This document shows positions 25,093 to 33,537 of a DNA stretch of 34,098 nt, piece by piece; within the stretch, counting starts at the first letter, position 1; each line of letters starts with the position of its first letter. The stretch is from an uncultured Verrucomicrobiota bacterium. Lineage in GTDB: Bacteria; Verrucomicrobiota; Verrucomicrobiia; Limisphaerales; AAA164-E04. Below the pieces are notes generated by a model. That model saw only the letters and a program-made list of their open reading frames with translations, searched no databases and was not told the origin of the DNA. The stretch is taken from contig CAJXVR010000036.1 of NCBI GenBank assembly GCA_913061285.1, positions 1 through 34,098 on the forward strand, in the 5' to 3' direction. The position numbers and the translations under genes are program-made.

Positions 25093-25824
25093 ATGAAGGA
25101 AACTCACGATAATTCAACAAGAGGGAAATCTCCCTTTCCGCTAAAATTGATCCTTCTGATCATCGTGGTTTTTGCAGTCTTCGCTGCCTACCGACAATTC
25201 GGAGATTCCTTGAGCCTTGAGCAATTGGCGGCGAAGGAGGAGCAGTTGAGAACCTACCAAGCTGATCACATTTGGTTAAGCGCACTCCTGTCATTCCTTG
25301 TTTATGTCACCGTCACTGGACTTTCCCTCCCCGGAGCCGCGGTTCTTACGCTGGGAATGGGATGGTTTCTAGGCTTTGGCAAGGGCCTGGTCATCGTGAG
25401 TTTTGCTTCAACCGCCGGAGCCACCTTGGCCTTCTTATTCAGTCGTTTTCTCCTGAGGGAAACCATCATGAAAAAATTTGGCAAACGCCTAGAGACCTTC
25501 AACACCGCTCTCGAGAAAGAAGGTTCATTCTATCTCTTTAGCCTCCGTCTCATCCCGGTTGTTCCGTTCTTTGTGATCAATTTGGTGATGGGATTAACCC
25601 CAATTCCAACTCGCACGTTCTGGTGGGTCAGTCAGGTGGGCATGCTTCCAGCGACGGCTGTTTATGTTTGGGCCGGGTCAAGTTTTCCTACCCTTGAAGC
25701 GCTCGCTAACAAAGGGATTGGAGGAATTCTTTCCCCTCAACTCTTCGCTGCCTTCGCCGCTCTCGGGCTCTTCCCGATCGTCGTCAAAAAAATCCTCGCA
25801 AGAAGCGGCGCCACGGCAACCTAA
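25093..25824 (+). CDS. TVP38/TMEM64 (VTT domain, DedA superfamily) membrane protein
   Basis: From ATG 25093 this is 243 residues; the frame is open to TTG 25084 but the ATG is preferred. A basic N-terminus is followed by a membrane helix (about 17-35). Further hydrophobic segments lie at about 55-90, 95-115, 145-175, 180-200 and 215-235. VTT-domain signatures are GLSLPGAAVLTLGMGWFLG near residue 78, SFASTAGATLAFLFSRFLLRE near 103 and FYLFSLRLIPVVPFFVINLVMG near 144. Members are inner-membrane proteins, possibly lipid scramblases or transporters. Genes for this family are often adjacent or fused to MerA/lipoamide-dehydrogenase-like flavoproteins, and exactly that gene follows here. Confidence 0.9.
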   Translation: MKETHDNSTRGKSPFPLKLILLIIVVFAVFAAYRQFGDSLSLEQLAAKEEQLRTYQADHIWLSALLSFLVYVTVTGLSLPGAAVLTLGMGWFLGFGKGLVIVSFASTAGATLAFLFSRFLLRETIMKKFGKRLETFNTALEKEGSFYLFSLRLIPVVPFFVINLVMGLTPIPTRTFWWVSQVGMLPATAVYVWAGSSFPTLEALANKGIGGILSPQLFAAFAALGLFPIVVKKILARSGATAT

Positions 25825-25903
25825 CGACTGTTCTACGAACAACGCACTCGAACATTGCCCCGACGCCTTCCCTATCAGACGAAAACCCACTATCCAATCT
25901 ATA

Positions 25904-27421
25904 ATGAGTTATCAGGACGCCCTTCTCCCAAGTGATGAGCACAATAAAAAGCTCGAATCCCACGTTCATCCCAGTGACTACCGCAATCCAGCGCCGGCGG
26001 ATCGCTACAATCTCGTCGTCATCGGAGCTGGCACGGCGGGCTTGGTTACGGCTGCAGGGGCGGCCGGGATGGGGGCCAAGGTCGCGCTGGTCGAACGAGG
26101 CCTCATGGGGGGAGATTGCCTTAATGTCGGGTGCGTTCCCTCAAAGGGAATTATCAGCGCTGCGAAAGCAGCGGCGGCCGTTAAAACGGCGAAAGAATTT
26201 GGCGTGATTGTTCCCGAGGGGACTCGTGTGAATTTTGGCAAGGCGATGGAGCGGATGCGGAGGTTACGGAGCGATATTAGCCCCCACGACTCCGTAAAAC
26301 GTTTTAGCGACTTAGGCATTGACGTGTTTCTCGGCCAAGCCTCGTTTGTCGATTCGCAGCATATCCAGGTCGGAGATCAAAAACTTCGCTTCAAAAAGGC
26401 CGTGATCTGCAGCGGAGCCCGCGCATCGGCTCCTCCTATTCCAGGGCTCAATGACGTCCCTTACCTCACCAATGAAACCCTCTTTTCCCTGACGGAACTC
26501 CCCAAACGATTTGGAGTGATTGGAGCTGGTCCAATCGGTTGCGAAATGGCCCAAACCTTCGCCCGTTTTGGATCTAAGGTTTATATGGTCGGATCTTCCC
26601 ACGGTGTGCTCCCCAAAGAAGACCGGGAAGCAGGCGGCATCGTGGCTGAGGCACTTAGGAAAGATGGCGTCACAATTCTAAGCGACGGAAAGGATCTTCA
26701 GGTTTCTCAAGCGGCTGACGGCATCCATCTCAAGGTCGACTCCGTAGAGCACGGCTATGATGTTGTGGTAGATCAGATTTTAGTCGCTGTCGGACGAGCG
26801 CCCAACATTGAAGGAATGAATCTTGAAACGGTCGGGGTCGAGTATTCAAAGAAAGGGGTTAAAATAAATGATACTTTCCAGACAACTAACCCCCAGATCT
26901 ACGCAGCCGGTGATATATGCTCGCCCTACCAGTTCACCCACGCTGCCGACTTTATGGCCCGCGCCGTCATTCGCAACGCATTGTTCAAAGGCAAAGCGAA
27001 ACACAGCCAGCTCGTCATTCCCTGGTGCACCTATACCTCACCGGAGGTCGCGCAAGTAGGAATCACCACAGAACAAGCAGACAAAGAAGGGATCGCAATC
27101 GACACCTTCACCCTGCCCCTTTCGGGGGTTGATCGAGCTATCCTCGAAGGCGAGACTGATGGCTTCGCCCGAGTTCACGTTAAGAAAGGTAGCGACAAGA
27201 TTCTCGGAGCCACCATCGTCGCCTCTCACGCCGGAGACATGATCGGAACTTTCTCGATGGCGATGACCCAAAACATCGGCCTCGGCGCAGTCGCAAACGT
27301 GATACATCCGTACCCAACCCAAGGGGAGGTCGTAAGGAAGCTAGGGGATCTTTACAACCGAACCAAGCTTACTCCCATGGTTAAAAAACTTTTCAATAAA
27401 TGGCTCAGCTGGACTCGATAA
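25904..27421 (+). CDS. MerA-like FAD/NAD(P) pyridine nucleotide-disulfide oxidoreductase
   Basis: I start at ATG 25904 (505 residues). The frame is open further upstream, into the TVP38 gene, but that extension is low-complexity and reads the TVP38 coding region in another frame. FAD-binding GAGTAG is at 41-46, and the redox-active disulfide is GDCLNVGCVPSK with Cys72 and Cys77. The NAD(P) Rossmann motif is VIGAGPIGCEMAQ, and AAGDICSPYQFTHAADFMARA is the second FAD motif. The C-terminal interface motif is HPYPTQGE (468-475): Tyr470 stands where lipoamide dehydrogenase has its catalytic His, as in mercuric reductases. There is no N-terminal heavy-metal domain and no C-terminal Cys pair, so this is not a true mercuric reductase. 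Substrate unknown. It sits 79 bp after the TVP38 gene, a conserved pairing. Confidence 0.92.
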   Translation: MSYQDALLPSDEHNKKLESHVHPSDYRNPAPADRYNLVVIGAGTAGLVTAAGAAGMGAKVALVERGLMGGDCLNVGCVPSKGIISAAKAAAAVKTAKEFGVIVPEGTRVNFGKAMERMRRLRSDISPHDSVKRFSDLGIDVFLGQASFVDSQHIQVGDQKLRFKKAVICSGARASAPPIPGLNDVPYLTNETLFSLTELPKRFGVIGAGPIGCEMAQTFARFGSKVYMVGSSHGVLPKEDREAGGIVAEALRKDGVTILSDGKDLQVSQAADGIHLKVDSVEHGYDVVVDQILVAVGRAPNIEGMNLETVGVEYSKKGVKINDTFQTTNPQIYAAGDICSPYQFTHAADFMARAVIRNALFKGKAKHSQLVIPWCTYTSPEVAQVGITTEQADKEGIAIDTFTLPLSGVDRAILEGETDGFARVHVKKGSDKILGATIVASHAGDMIGTFSMAMTQNIGLGAVANVIHPYPTQGEVVRKLGDLYNRTKLTPMVKKLFNKWLSWTR

Positions 27422-27431
27422 TCCTACAGAA

Positions 27432-27448
27432 TAGGCTACACTAGCCTA
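27432..27448 (+). other. Perfect hairpin upstream of gdhA
   Basis: TAGGCTA-CAC-TAGCCTA is a perfect 7-bp inverted repeat with a 3-base loop, in the 38-bp gap before gdhA and ending 11 bp before its ATG. No U-run follows, so it is not a simple terminator. It could adjust gdhA translation, act as an mRNA end after processing, or be a DNA operator. It does not match the AGACC-type TetR sites. Confidence 0.55.
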
Positions 27449-27459
27449 AGCGCTTAACA

Positions 27460-28812
27460 ATGAATGCAACGATTAGCTCGGAGGTCGAAAAGTTTCTAAA
27501 GGGACTCGTTCGAAGAAACCCACATGAAATCGAATTCCATCAAGCCGTTCGTGAGGTCGTCGAGAGCTTGATGCCCTTCGTGCTAGAGCATCAGGTCTAT
27601 CGTGAGGCACAAATTCTGGAACGGATGACCGAACCAGACCGGATCGTAAGTTTCCGAGTCACATGGGAGGATGATTCTGGATCGATTCGCGCGAATCGTG
27701 CCTATCGAGTCCAATTCAATAATTCGATTGGCCCTTATAAGGGAGGGCTACGCTTCCATCCGACGGTCACCCAAAGTGTGCTAAAATTCCTCGGATTCGA
27801 GCAGGTTTTGAAGAACAGTCTAACCGGCCTCCCCATGGGAGGCGCAAAAGGTGGCGCGAATTTCAATCCCAAAGGAAAGAGTGATCGCGAGGTCATGCGC
27901 TTTTGCCAATCGCTCATGACAGAACTTCACCGACACATCGGCGAAAACACAGATGTTCCTGCCGGAGACATCGGCGTCGGCGCACGGGAGATCAGCTACC
28001 TGTTTGGGCAATACAAACGCCTCGAGAACCGATTCACGGGCATCCTCACTGGCAAGGGACTTTCGTTTGGCGGCAGCCTCGTCCGGAAGGAAGCCACGGG
28101 ATATGGTTGCATTTACTTCTGCGAAAACATGTTCAATCAGGCGGGCGATTCTATCAAAGGAAAAACGGTCTCTGTGTCAGGATCTGGCAACGTCGCTCTT
28201 TATGCGATTGAGAAGGCCCATTCCATGGGGGCCAAGGTGGTCACCGCCTCTGATTCCTCCGGAACGATCCACGATCCTGAGGGTATCGACTACGAAAAAC
28301 TCGATTTCCTCAAAGACCTCAAAGAAGTGAAACGAGGACGCATCCACGAGTACGCCCAAAAATATCCCGCAGCCACCTTCTTGGAAAAACAACGACCGTG
28401 GCAAGTTCCCGTCGATATCGCCCTACCCTGCGCGACCCAGAATGAGATCGATCAAAATGATGCTGAACTTCTCCTAAAAAACGGCGTCAAGGCTGTCTGC
28501 GAGGGAGCGAACATGCCAACCGAGCTCGACGCCGTTCGTCAATTTCTGAGAGCCAAGATCCTCTACGGCCCAGCCAAGGCCGCCAATGCCGGAGGCGTTG
28601 CCGTCTCAGGTTTGGAGCAGAGTCAAAACGCCCTGCGTTTATCGTGGAGCCGCGACGAAGTAGATACGAAACTGCATACAATCATGAAAGACATTCATCA
28701 AAAGTGTCTTGAACACGGCAAGCAGGGAGATTTTGTTAACTATGTCGACGGAGCGAACATAGCAGGGTTCATCAAGGTTGCCGACGCAATGGTCGCCTAC
28801 GGTGCTGTCTAG
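27460..28812 (+). CDS. gdhA: Glutamate dehydrogenase (probably NADP-specific)
   Basis: A 450-residue glutamate dehydrogenase of the hexameric small type, full length. The substrate region has RVQFNNSIGPYKGGLRFHP (83-101, Lys94) and LPMGGAKGGANFNPKGKSD with catalytic Lys130. TDVPAGDIGVGAREI and GKGLSFGGSLVRKEATGYG match the NADP-type GdhA group. The Rossmann glycine motif is SVSGSGNVALYA (about 237-248), and CEGANMPTELDAV and GPAKAANAGGVAVSGLEQSQN are conserved. The enzyme interconverts glutamate with 2-oxoglutarate plus ammonia; this group usually runs in the assimilatory direction. It lies inside the TetR-linked run, 38 bp after the flavoprotein, an unusual setting for a housekeeping nitrogen enzyme. 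Confidence 0.96.
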   Translation: MNATISSEVEKFLKGLVRRNPHEIEFHQAVREVVESLMPFVLEHQVYREAQILERMTEPDRIVSFRVTWEDDSGSIRANRAYRVQFNNSIGPYKGGLRFHPTVTQSVLKFLGFEQVLKNSLTGLPMGGAKGGANFNPKGKSDREVMRFCQSLMTELHRHIGENTDVPAGDIGVGAREISYLFGQYKRLENRFTGILTGKGLSFGGSLVRKEATGYGCIYFCENMFNQAGDSIKGKTVSVSGSGNVALYAIEKAHSMGAKVVTASDSSGTIHDPEGIDYEKLDFLKDLKEVKRGRIHEYAQKYPAATFLEKQRPWQVPVDIALPCATQNEIDQNDAELLLKNGVKAVCEGANMPTELDAVRQFLRAKILYGPAKAANAGGVAVSGLEQSQNALRLSWSRDEVDTKLHTIMKDIHQKCLEHGKQGDFVNYVDGANIAGFIKVADAMVAYGAV

Positions 28813-28877
28813 TCTCGTTGCCCACGGGAAGCCCGCCTTCTTCTGTCCCAAAACAATAATTGATTGATCATGAATCT

Positions 28878-30518
28878 ATGAAAGCTTCCGACCTATTCGT
28901 TAAGTCTCTCGAACAAGAAGGCGTCGAGTATATCTTCGGCATTCCAGGAGAAGAAAATCTCGATCTACTCGAGTCGCTTTCAAAATCCAAAATCAAGCTC
29001 ATCCTTACCCGCCACGAGCAAGCCGCTGGCTTCATGGCAGCCACCTACGGTCGCCTAACAGGAAAAGCAGGCGTCTGCCTGGCGACGCTCGGGCCCGGAG
29101 CCACAAATTTTGTGACAGCCGCCGCCTATGCCCAACTAGGAGGCATGCCCATGCTCATGATCACCGGACAGAAGCCCATCAAGCACAGCAAACAGGGACA
29201 ATTTCAAATCATCAACGTCGTAGATATGATGGGACCGATCACGAAGTACACCACTCAGATTGTCAGTGGAGACAACGTTCCCTTTAGAATTCGGGAAGCG
29301 TTTCGATTAGCGGAAGAAGAACGTCCTGGAGCAGTGCATCTCGAACTCCCCGAAGATATCGCCGCCGAAGACTCCTCATCAAAGCCACTCCAACCCAGCC
29401 TCGCCCGCCGTCCCACAGTGGAAACAAAGTCCGTTCAGCATGCTCTCAATTTGCTTGAGATCGCGAAGTCTCCACTTCTTGTTTTGGGTGCAGGTGCAAA
29501 TCGAAAGCTTACCGCCAAGCAGCTGAGGGCGTTCGTCGACAAATACGGCATTCCTTTCATTACCACTCAAATGGGCAAGGGGGTCATCGATGAAACGCAT
29601 GAACATTGTGTCGGGAACGCTGCTTTATCCAGTGGTGATTTCGTTCACCGAGTTGTCGAGCATGCGGATCTGATTATCAATGTCGGGCATGATGTCGTCG
29701 AAAAGCCTCCCTTCTTCATGAAGGATAGCGGCGTTCAAGTTATCCACATCAATTTCAATTCAGCCCGTGTCGATCCCGTCTATTTTCCACAGGTAGAAAT
29801 GGTTGGCGATATTGCCAATAGCATCTGGCAGCTCAGCCAGGTCCTTAGTCCGCAGCCTCACTGGGATTTCAGTTGTTTTGCCCCCGCTATCCAGGCAATG
29901 CGAGATCATGTCCTGGAAGGATCCGACGATGAACGATTTCCCATCTATCCCCAACGGCTAGTAGCCGACGTCCGACAGGCGATGCCTAAGGATGCGATTA
30001 TCGCCCTCGACAACGGGATCTACAAAATATGGTTCGCCCGAAACTATCCAGCCCATCAACCGAATACCGTTCTATTGGACAATGCCCTCGCGACGATGGG
30101 CGCCGGGCTCCCTTCCGCTATGGCAGCCAAAATGGTCTTTCCTGATCGCAAAGTCATGGCCATTTGTGGCGACGGAGGATTCATGATGAATTCGCAGGAA
30201 CTTGAGACTGCCGTCCGCCTCAATCTTGACCTCATCATTCTCCTTCTCAACGACAGCGCCTATGGCATGATCCGTTGGAAACAGGCGAACCTGGAGTTCA
30301 ACGACTTTGGACTTGAGTTTTCGAATCCTTGTTTCAAACGCTATGCGGAAAGCTACGGGGCTAAGGGCTACCGAGTCGAGTCGGCCGCTGAACTTCTACC
30401 GCTCATCAAGAAGTGCAATGAACAACCCGGCGTACATTTGATCGACGTACCCGTTGACTACACTGAGAATGATGAGGTACTAAATCGACAGCTCCCGCGG
30501 CGAAGCAAAGAAATCTAA
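28878..30518 (+). CDS. Acetolactate synthase large-subunit family TPP enzyme
   Basis: From ATG 28878 the protein has 546 residues; TTG 28860 in frame is less likely. Catalytic Glu47 lies in LTRHEQAAGFMAATYGRLTGK. The TPP pyrophosphate/Mg motif runs from GDGG (431-434) to Asn458 (LLLNDSAYGM). GPGATNFVTAAAYAQ and LGAGANRKL (central domain) fit acetolactate synthases and related enzymes. It resembles the catabolic, stand-alone type more than IlvB because no regulatory small subunit (IlvH/IlvN) gene is nearby. Known family activity joins two pyruvates into acetolactate, but relatives use other 2-oxoacids, so substrate is uncertain. It ends 2 bp before the aldehyde dehydrogenase start, so translation coupling is likely. 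Confidence 0.9.
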   Translation: MKASDLFVKSLEQEGVEYIFGIPGEENLDLLESLSKSKIKLILTRHEQAAGFMAATYGRLTGKAGVCLATLGPGATNFVTAAAYAQLGGMPMLMITGQKPIKHSKQGQFQIINVVDMMGPITKYTTQIVSGDNVPFRIREAFRLAEEERPGAVHLELPEDIAAEDSSSKPLQPSLARRPTVETKSVQHALNLLEIAKSPLLVLGAGANRKLTAKQLRAFVDKYGIPFITTQMGKGVIDETHEHCVGNAALSSGDFVHRVVEHADLIINVGHDVVEKPPFFMKDSGVQVIHINFNSARVDPVYFPQVEMVGDIANSIWQLSQVLSPQPHWDFSCFAPAIQAMRDHVLEGSDDERFPIYPQRLVADVRQAMPKDAIIALDNGIYKIWFARNYPAHQPNTVLLDNALATMGAGLPSAMAAKMVFPDRKVMAICGDGGFMMNSQELETAVRLNLDLIILLLNDSAYGMIRWKQANLEFNDFGLEFSNPCFKRYAESYGAKGYRVESAAELLPLIKKCNEQPGVHLIDVPVDYTENDEVLNRQLPRRSKEI

Positions 30519-30520
30519 CT

Positions 30521-31948
30521 ATGCTTGCAGAATCGTTTCCCTACTACCTCGCCAACCAACCAGAGGCCCCTAACACCGACCTCACGGTCTTTGATAAGTT
30601 CACCGGTGAACCGGCGACTCGGGTTGCGCTCGCAGCCCCCGATGCGATCGATCGCGGGATCGCGGCAGCCGCGGGCTCCGCTGAGGCCATGCGCGCCTTG
30701 CCTCCCTACGAACGCCAGGCGGTGCTTCAGCATTGCGTAAATCGTTTTACGGAGAGAGCAGAAGAACTCGCCCAAGCCCTCTGCATCGAGGCGGGAAAAC
30801 CTATCAAAGACAGTCGCGGTGAGGTCTCTCGCTTGATCGATACCTTCCGAATTGCCGCTGAAGAATCCGTGAGGCTCGACGGTGTCGTTCAAAACTTGGA
30901 AATCAGTCCTCGAGCAAAAGGGTATCGTGGCCTCTACAAGCGAGTTCCGATTGGGCCTTGTTCGTTCATATCACCATTCAATTTCCCTCTAAATCTCGCC
31001 GCTCACAAAGTAGCCCCCGCCATCGCTGCCGGCTGCCCCTTTGTTCTCAAGCCCGCCAGTTTGACCCCGATTGGCGCTCTTATTATCGGCGAAGTGTTGG
31101 CTGAGACGGACATACCTGCGGGTGCCTTCTCTATTCTACCCTGCCGCCGAGACGGCGCCGATTTATTCACTACGGATGAGCGACTCAAGCTCTTGAGTTT
31201 TACGGGATCACCCGACGTGGGATGGGCTCTCAAGGCGAGGGCCGGCAAAAAGAAAGTGGTTCTTGAACTCGGAGGGAATGCTGCATGTGTCGTGGACCAG
31301 GATGCGGATCTTGAGGACGCAACGAATCGAATCATTATCGGGGCCTTCTACCAGAGTGGCCAAAGTTGTATCGGCGTTCAACGCATCATCATCCACGAAT
31401 CAGTCTATTCGGAAATGAAGGACCGTCTGATCGCGGCGACAAAGGCGCTCAAGAGCGGCGACCCAAAGAAGGAATCCACCTTCATTGGTCCGATGATTTC
31501 TGAGAAGGAAGCCATTCGCCTGGAATCGTGGATTCAGAGTGCGACACATACCGGGGGAAGCCTTCTGTGTGGCGGACAGCGGAACGGCGCAATTCTCGAG
31601 GCCACCCTGTTAGAAAATGTCGCCAAGACCGAGCAACTCTGCACCCAGGAAGCGTTCGGACCAGTCGCCATTCTTAGCTCATTCTCGAGCTTCCAAGAGG
31701 CTTTGACACAGATCAACGACAGTGATTTCGGCCTTCAAGCCGGCATTTTCACTCGGGACCTCTACCAAGCACTCGATGCCTGGGATCGTCTCGATGTCGG
31801 GGGTGTCGTGATTGGCGACGTCCCGTCATGGAGAGTAGACAACATGCCCTATGGAGGCGTAAAAGATAGCGGCCTCGGTCGAGAAGGGATTCGCTTCGCC
31901 ATCGAAGACATGACTGAAATAAGGAATCTCATTATCCGTACCCCGTAG
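30521..31948 (+). CDS. NAD(P)-dependent aldehyde dehydrogenase
   Basis: A 475-residue aldehyde dehydrogenase, full length. Catalytic residues are all present: Asn154 (ISPFNFPLN), Lys177 (VLKPAS), Glu249 (LELGGNAA) and the nucleophile Cys283 (SGQSCIGVQR). The end motif PYGGVKDSGLGREG is intact. The sequence fits the group annotated as succinate-semialdehyde/lactaldehyde-type dehydrogenases, but it does not allow a substrate call. The enzyme oxidises an aldehyde to the acid using NAD(P)+. It follows the acetolactate-synthase-family gene by 2 bp, so the two probably act together, for instance removing an aldehyde made or consumed by the TPP enzyme (inference). Confidence 0.94.
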   Translation: MLAESFPYYLANQPEAPNTDLTVFDKFTGEPATRVALAAPDAIDRGIAAAAGSAEAMRALPPYERQAVLQHCVNRFTERAEELAQALCIEAGKPIKDSRGEVSRLIDTFRIAAEESVRLDGVVQNLEISPRAKGYRGLYKRVPIGPCSFISPFNFPLNLAAHKVAPAIAAGCPFVLKPASLTPIGALIIGEVLAETDIPAGAFSILPCRRDGADLFTTDERLKLLSFTGSPDVGWALKARAGKKKVVLELGGNAACVVDQDADLEDATNRIIIGAFYQSGQSCIGVQRIIIHESVYSEMKDRLIAATKALKSGDPKKESTFIGPMISEKEAIRLESWIQSATHTGGSLLCGGQRNGAILEATLLENVAKTEQLCTQEAFGPVAILSSFSSFQEALTQINDSDFGLQAGIFTRDLYQALDAWDRLDVGGVVIGDVPSWRVDNMPYGGVKDSGLGREGIRFAIEDMTEIRNLIIRTP

Positions 31949-31972
31949 AACGCCTGAGTCCTACAGACAAGC

Positions 31973-32146
31973 ATGCCCCACTCAATTTGCGAACCTTTAG
32001 AAAAGAATCACATGCCCCAAGAGGAACCGTCCGGAAAATCTGAGCAGCCGTCCAAGCGTTTCCTCAAAGTCTGGGATGAGCCTTTCTCTTCTCCTGGCAA
32101 ACCTGCCAATGTGATCGCACGCGCTTGGAAGGACTCTGCGGAATGA
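31973..32146 (+). CDS. Small ORF (57 aa), overlaps next gene start by ATGA
   Basis: An open frame of 57 residues runs from ATG 31973 to TGA 32144-32146; ATG 32012 gives a 44-residue version. The stop overlaps the ATG of the next gene (ATGA, 32143-32146), the classic arrangement for translational coupling. The protein is hydrophilic: a Pro/Glu/Ser-rich N-terminus, then KRFLKVWDEPFSSPGKPANV and a helical ending ARAWKDSAE. It has no signal peptide or membrane segment and no family I recognise. It fills most of the 194-bp gap that would otherwise separate the aldehyde dehydrogenase from the flavoprotein. I am moderately sure it is translated; which ATG is used is open. Confidence 0.6.
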   Translation: MPHSICEPLEKNHMPQEEPSGKSEQPSKRFLKVWDEPFSSPGKPANVIARAWKDSAE

Positions 32147-33537
32147 GAGAAACCACCGAAGAGTTTGACGTGATCGTGATCGGCGGTGGAAGTGGGGGCT
32201 ACGCCGCCGCAAGAACTACCCAGAGTCATGGAAAAAAAGTCGCAGTGATCGAAGGCGGCAAAGAGGTCGGAGGTCTCTGCATCTTGCGCGGCTGTATGCC
32301 GACCAAAGCCCTTCTCTATGCCGGAGAAGTGTCCCATCTCGCCAACGAAGCAGCCACCTGGGGAATCCAAGTCCCAGAAGTCAACGCCGATTTCGCTAAG
32401 GTGATGGCACGCAAGGATTCGCTGATTAAGGATTTCGCAGACTATCGACGAGAGCAACTCAGTGATGGACGCTTCACGCTTGTTCGGGCTCATGCCCACT
32501 TTATCGATTCAAACACCCTTCAGCTCAGCACCGGCGAAACCCTCAAAGCCACTTCTTTCGTGGTATCAACAGGGTCTGTCGTTGGGCCTCCACCAATTCC
32601 CGAACTCGCCTCCATGGGATACATTACTAGTGACGAGGCTCTGTCCCTTTCGGAGGCTCCAAAATCGTTGATCGTCCTCGGCGGAGGCGCTGTGGCGGTC
32701 GAGCTGGCCCAGTTCTTTCAACGGATCGGCACTCAAGTCACCCTGATACAGCGAAGCAAGACGATTCTGCGTGAGTTCGATGAAGAAGCGGCGATGGAAG
32801 TCGAAAAAGCGCTCGTCGCTGAGGGTATGAAGGTTTTCACCGGAACAAGCATCACTAGCGCGGGAAAGAAGGGGGCAATTAAAGAGATCGAATTTCAGCA
32901 TGAGGGAGAGACGAAAACAGTTTCGGCATCAGAAGTCCTTATGGCTCTCGGGCGACAGCCGAACACAGCGTCACTCAATTTAGAAATGATCGGCGTCAAC
33001 GTAAAGAAGGGGCGTATTCAGTGTAACCCAAAAATGCAGAGCACCGTACCACACATCTTTGCAGCAGGCGATTGCACGGGACCTTATGACGTCGTCCACA
33101 TCGCGATCCAGCAAGGAGAACTCGCCGCACACAACATCGTCTACCCCGATGCTCCCAATGAAATTGATTACCGATTGAAGCTCAGCGTCGTATTCACTGA
33201 TCCTCAGATCGGCCAAACAGGACAGACAGAGCGTGAGCTCAGTGAGAGCGGGATCGAATATCGCACGGCGAGCTACCCATTCAACGATCATGGGAAATCA
33301 ATGATCATGAATTGCCAATTCGGCTTCGTAAAACTTATTGCCGATGCAAAATCTGGAGAAATTCTGGGCGGCACCTGTGTCGGTCCCTCAGGAGGAGAAC
33401 TCATTCACGAAATCACGGTTGCAATGGCAGCGAGAATGACCGTTCACCAATTTGCAGCAATTCCCCATTACCATCCGACGCTCGCTGAGATCTGGACCTA
33501 TCCAGCAGAAGACCTTGCCGACGAGATCCCCCTCTGA
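32143..33537 (+). CDS. Dihydrolipoamide-dehydrogenase-like FAD/NAD disulfide oxidoreductase
   Basis: I start at ATG 32143 (464 residues), not the in-frame TTG 32125, because AAGGA at 32129-32133 is a well-placed ribosome-binding site and the ATG overlaps the stop of the small ORF. FAD-binding GGGSGG lies at 14-19; the redox disulfide is CILRGC (Cys46, Cys51) in GGLCILRGCMPTK. LIVLGGGAVAVELAQF is the NAD motif and AAGDCTGPYDVVHIAIQQGE the second FAD motif. The C-terminal HYHPTLAE (442-449) keeps the His444-Glu449 pair of lipoamide dehydrogenases, unlike the MerA-like paralogue in the same operon. No lipoyl-enzyme genes are nearby, so a lipoamide role is not supported by context. Confidence 0.92.
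   Translation: MRETTEEFDVIVIGGGSGGYAAARTTQSHGKKVAVIEGGKEVGGLCILRGCMPTKALLYAGEVSHLANEAATWGIQVPEVNADFAKVMARKDSLIKDFADYRREQLSDGRFTLVRAHAHFIDSNTLQLSTGETLKATSFVVSTGSVVGPPPIPELASMGYITSDEALSLSEAPKSLIVLGGGAVAVELAQFFQRIGTQVTLIQRSKTILREFDEEAAMEVEKALVAEGMKVFTGTSITSAGKKGAIKEIEFQHEGETKTVSASEVLMALGRQPNTASLNLEMIGVNVKKGRIQCNPKMQSTVPHIFAAGDCTGPYDVVHIAIQQGELAAHNIVYPDAPNEIDYRLKLSVVFTDPQIGQTGQTERELSESGIEYRTASYPFNDHGKSMIMNCQFGFVKLIADAKSGEILGGTCVGPSGGELIHEITVAMAARMTVHQFAAIPHYHPTLAEIWTYPAEDLADEIPL

Noticed and set aside
25664-25903. 80-codon N-terminal extension of the MerA-like flavoprotein
   Set aside because: Most of it overlaps the end of the TVP38 gene in another frame and is Ser/Pro-rich without a domain. 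It is not a heavy-metal-binding domain.
25904-27421. True mercuric reductase / mercury resistance operon
   Set aside because: The flavoprotein lacks the N-terminal metal-binding domain and the C-terminal Cys pair, and there is no merR, merT or merP gene nearby.
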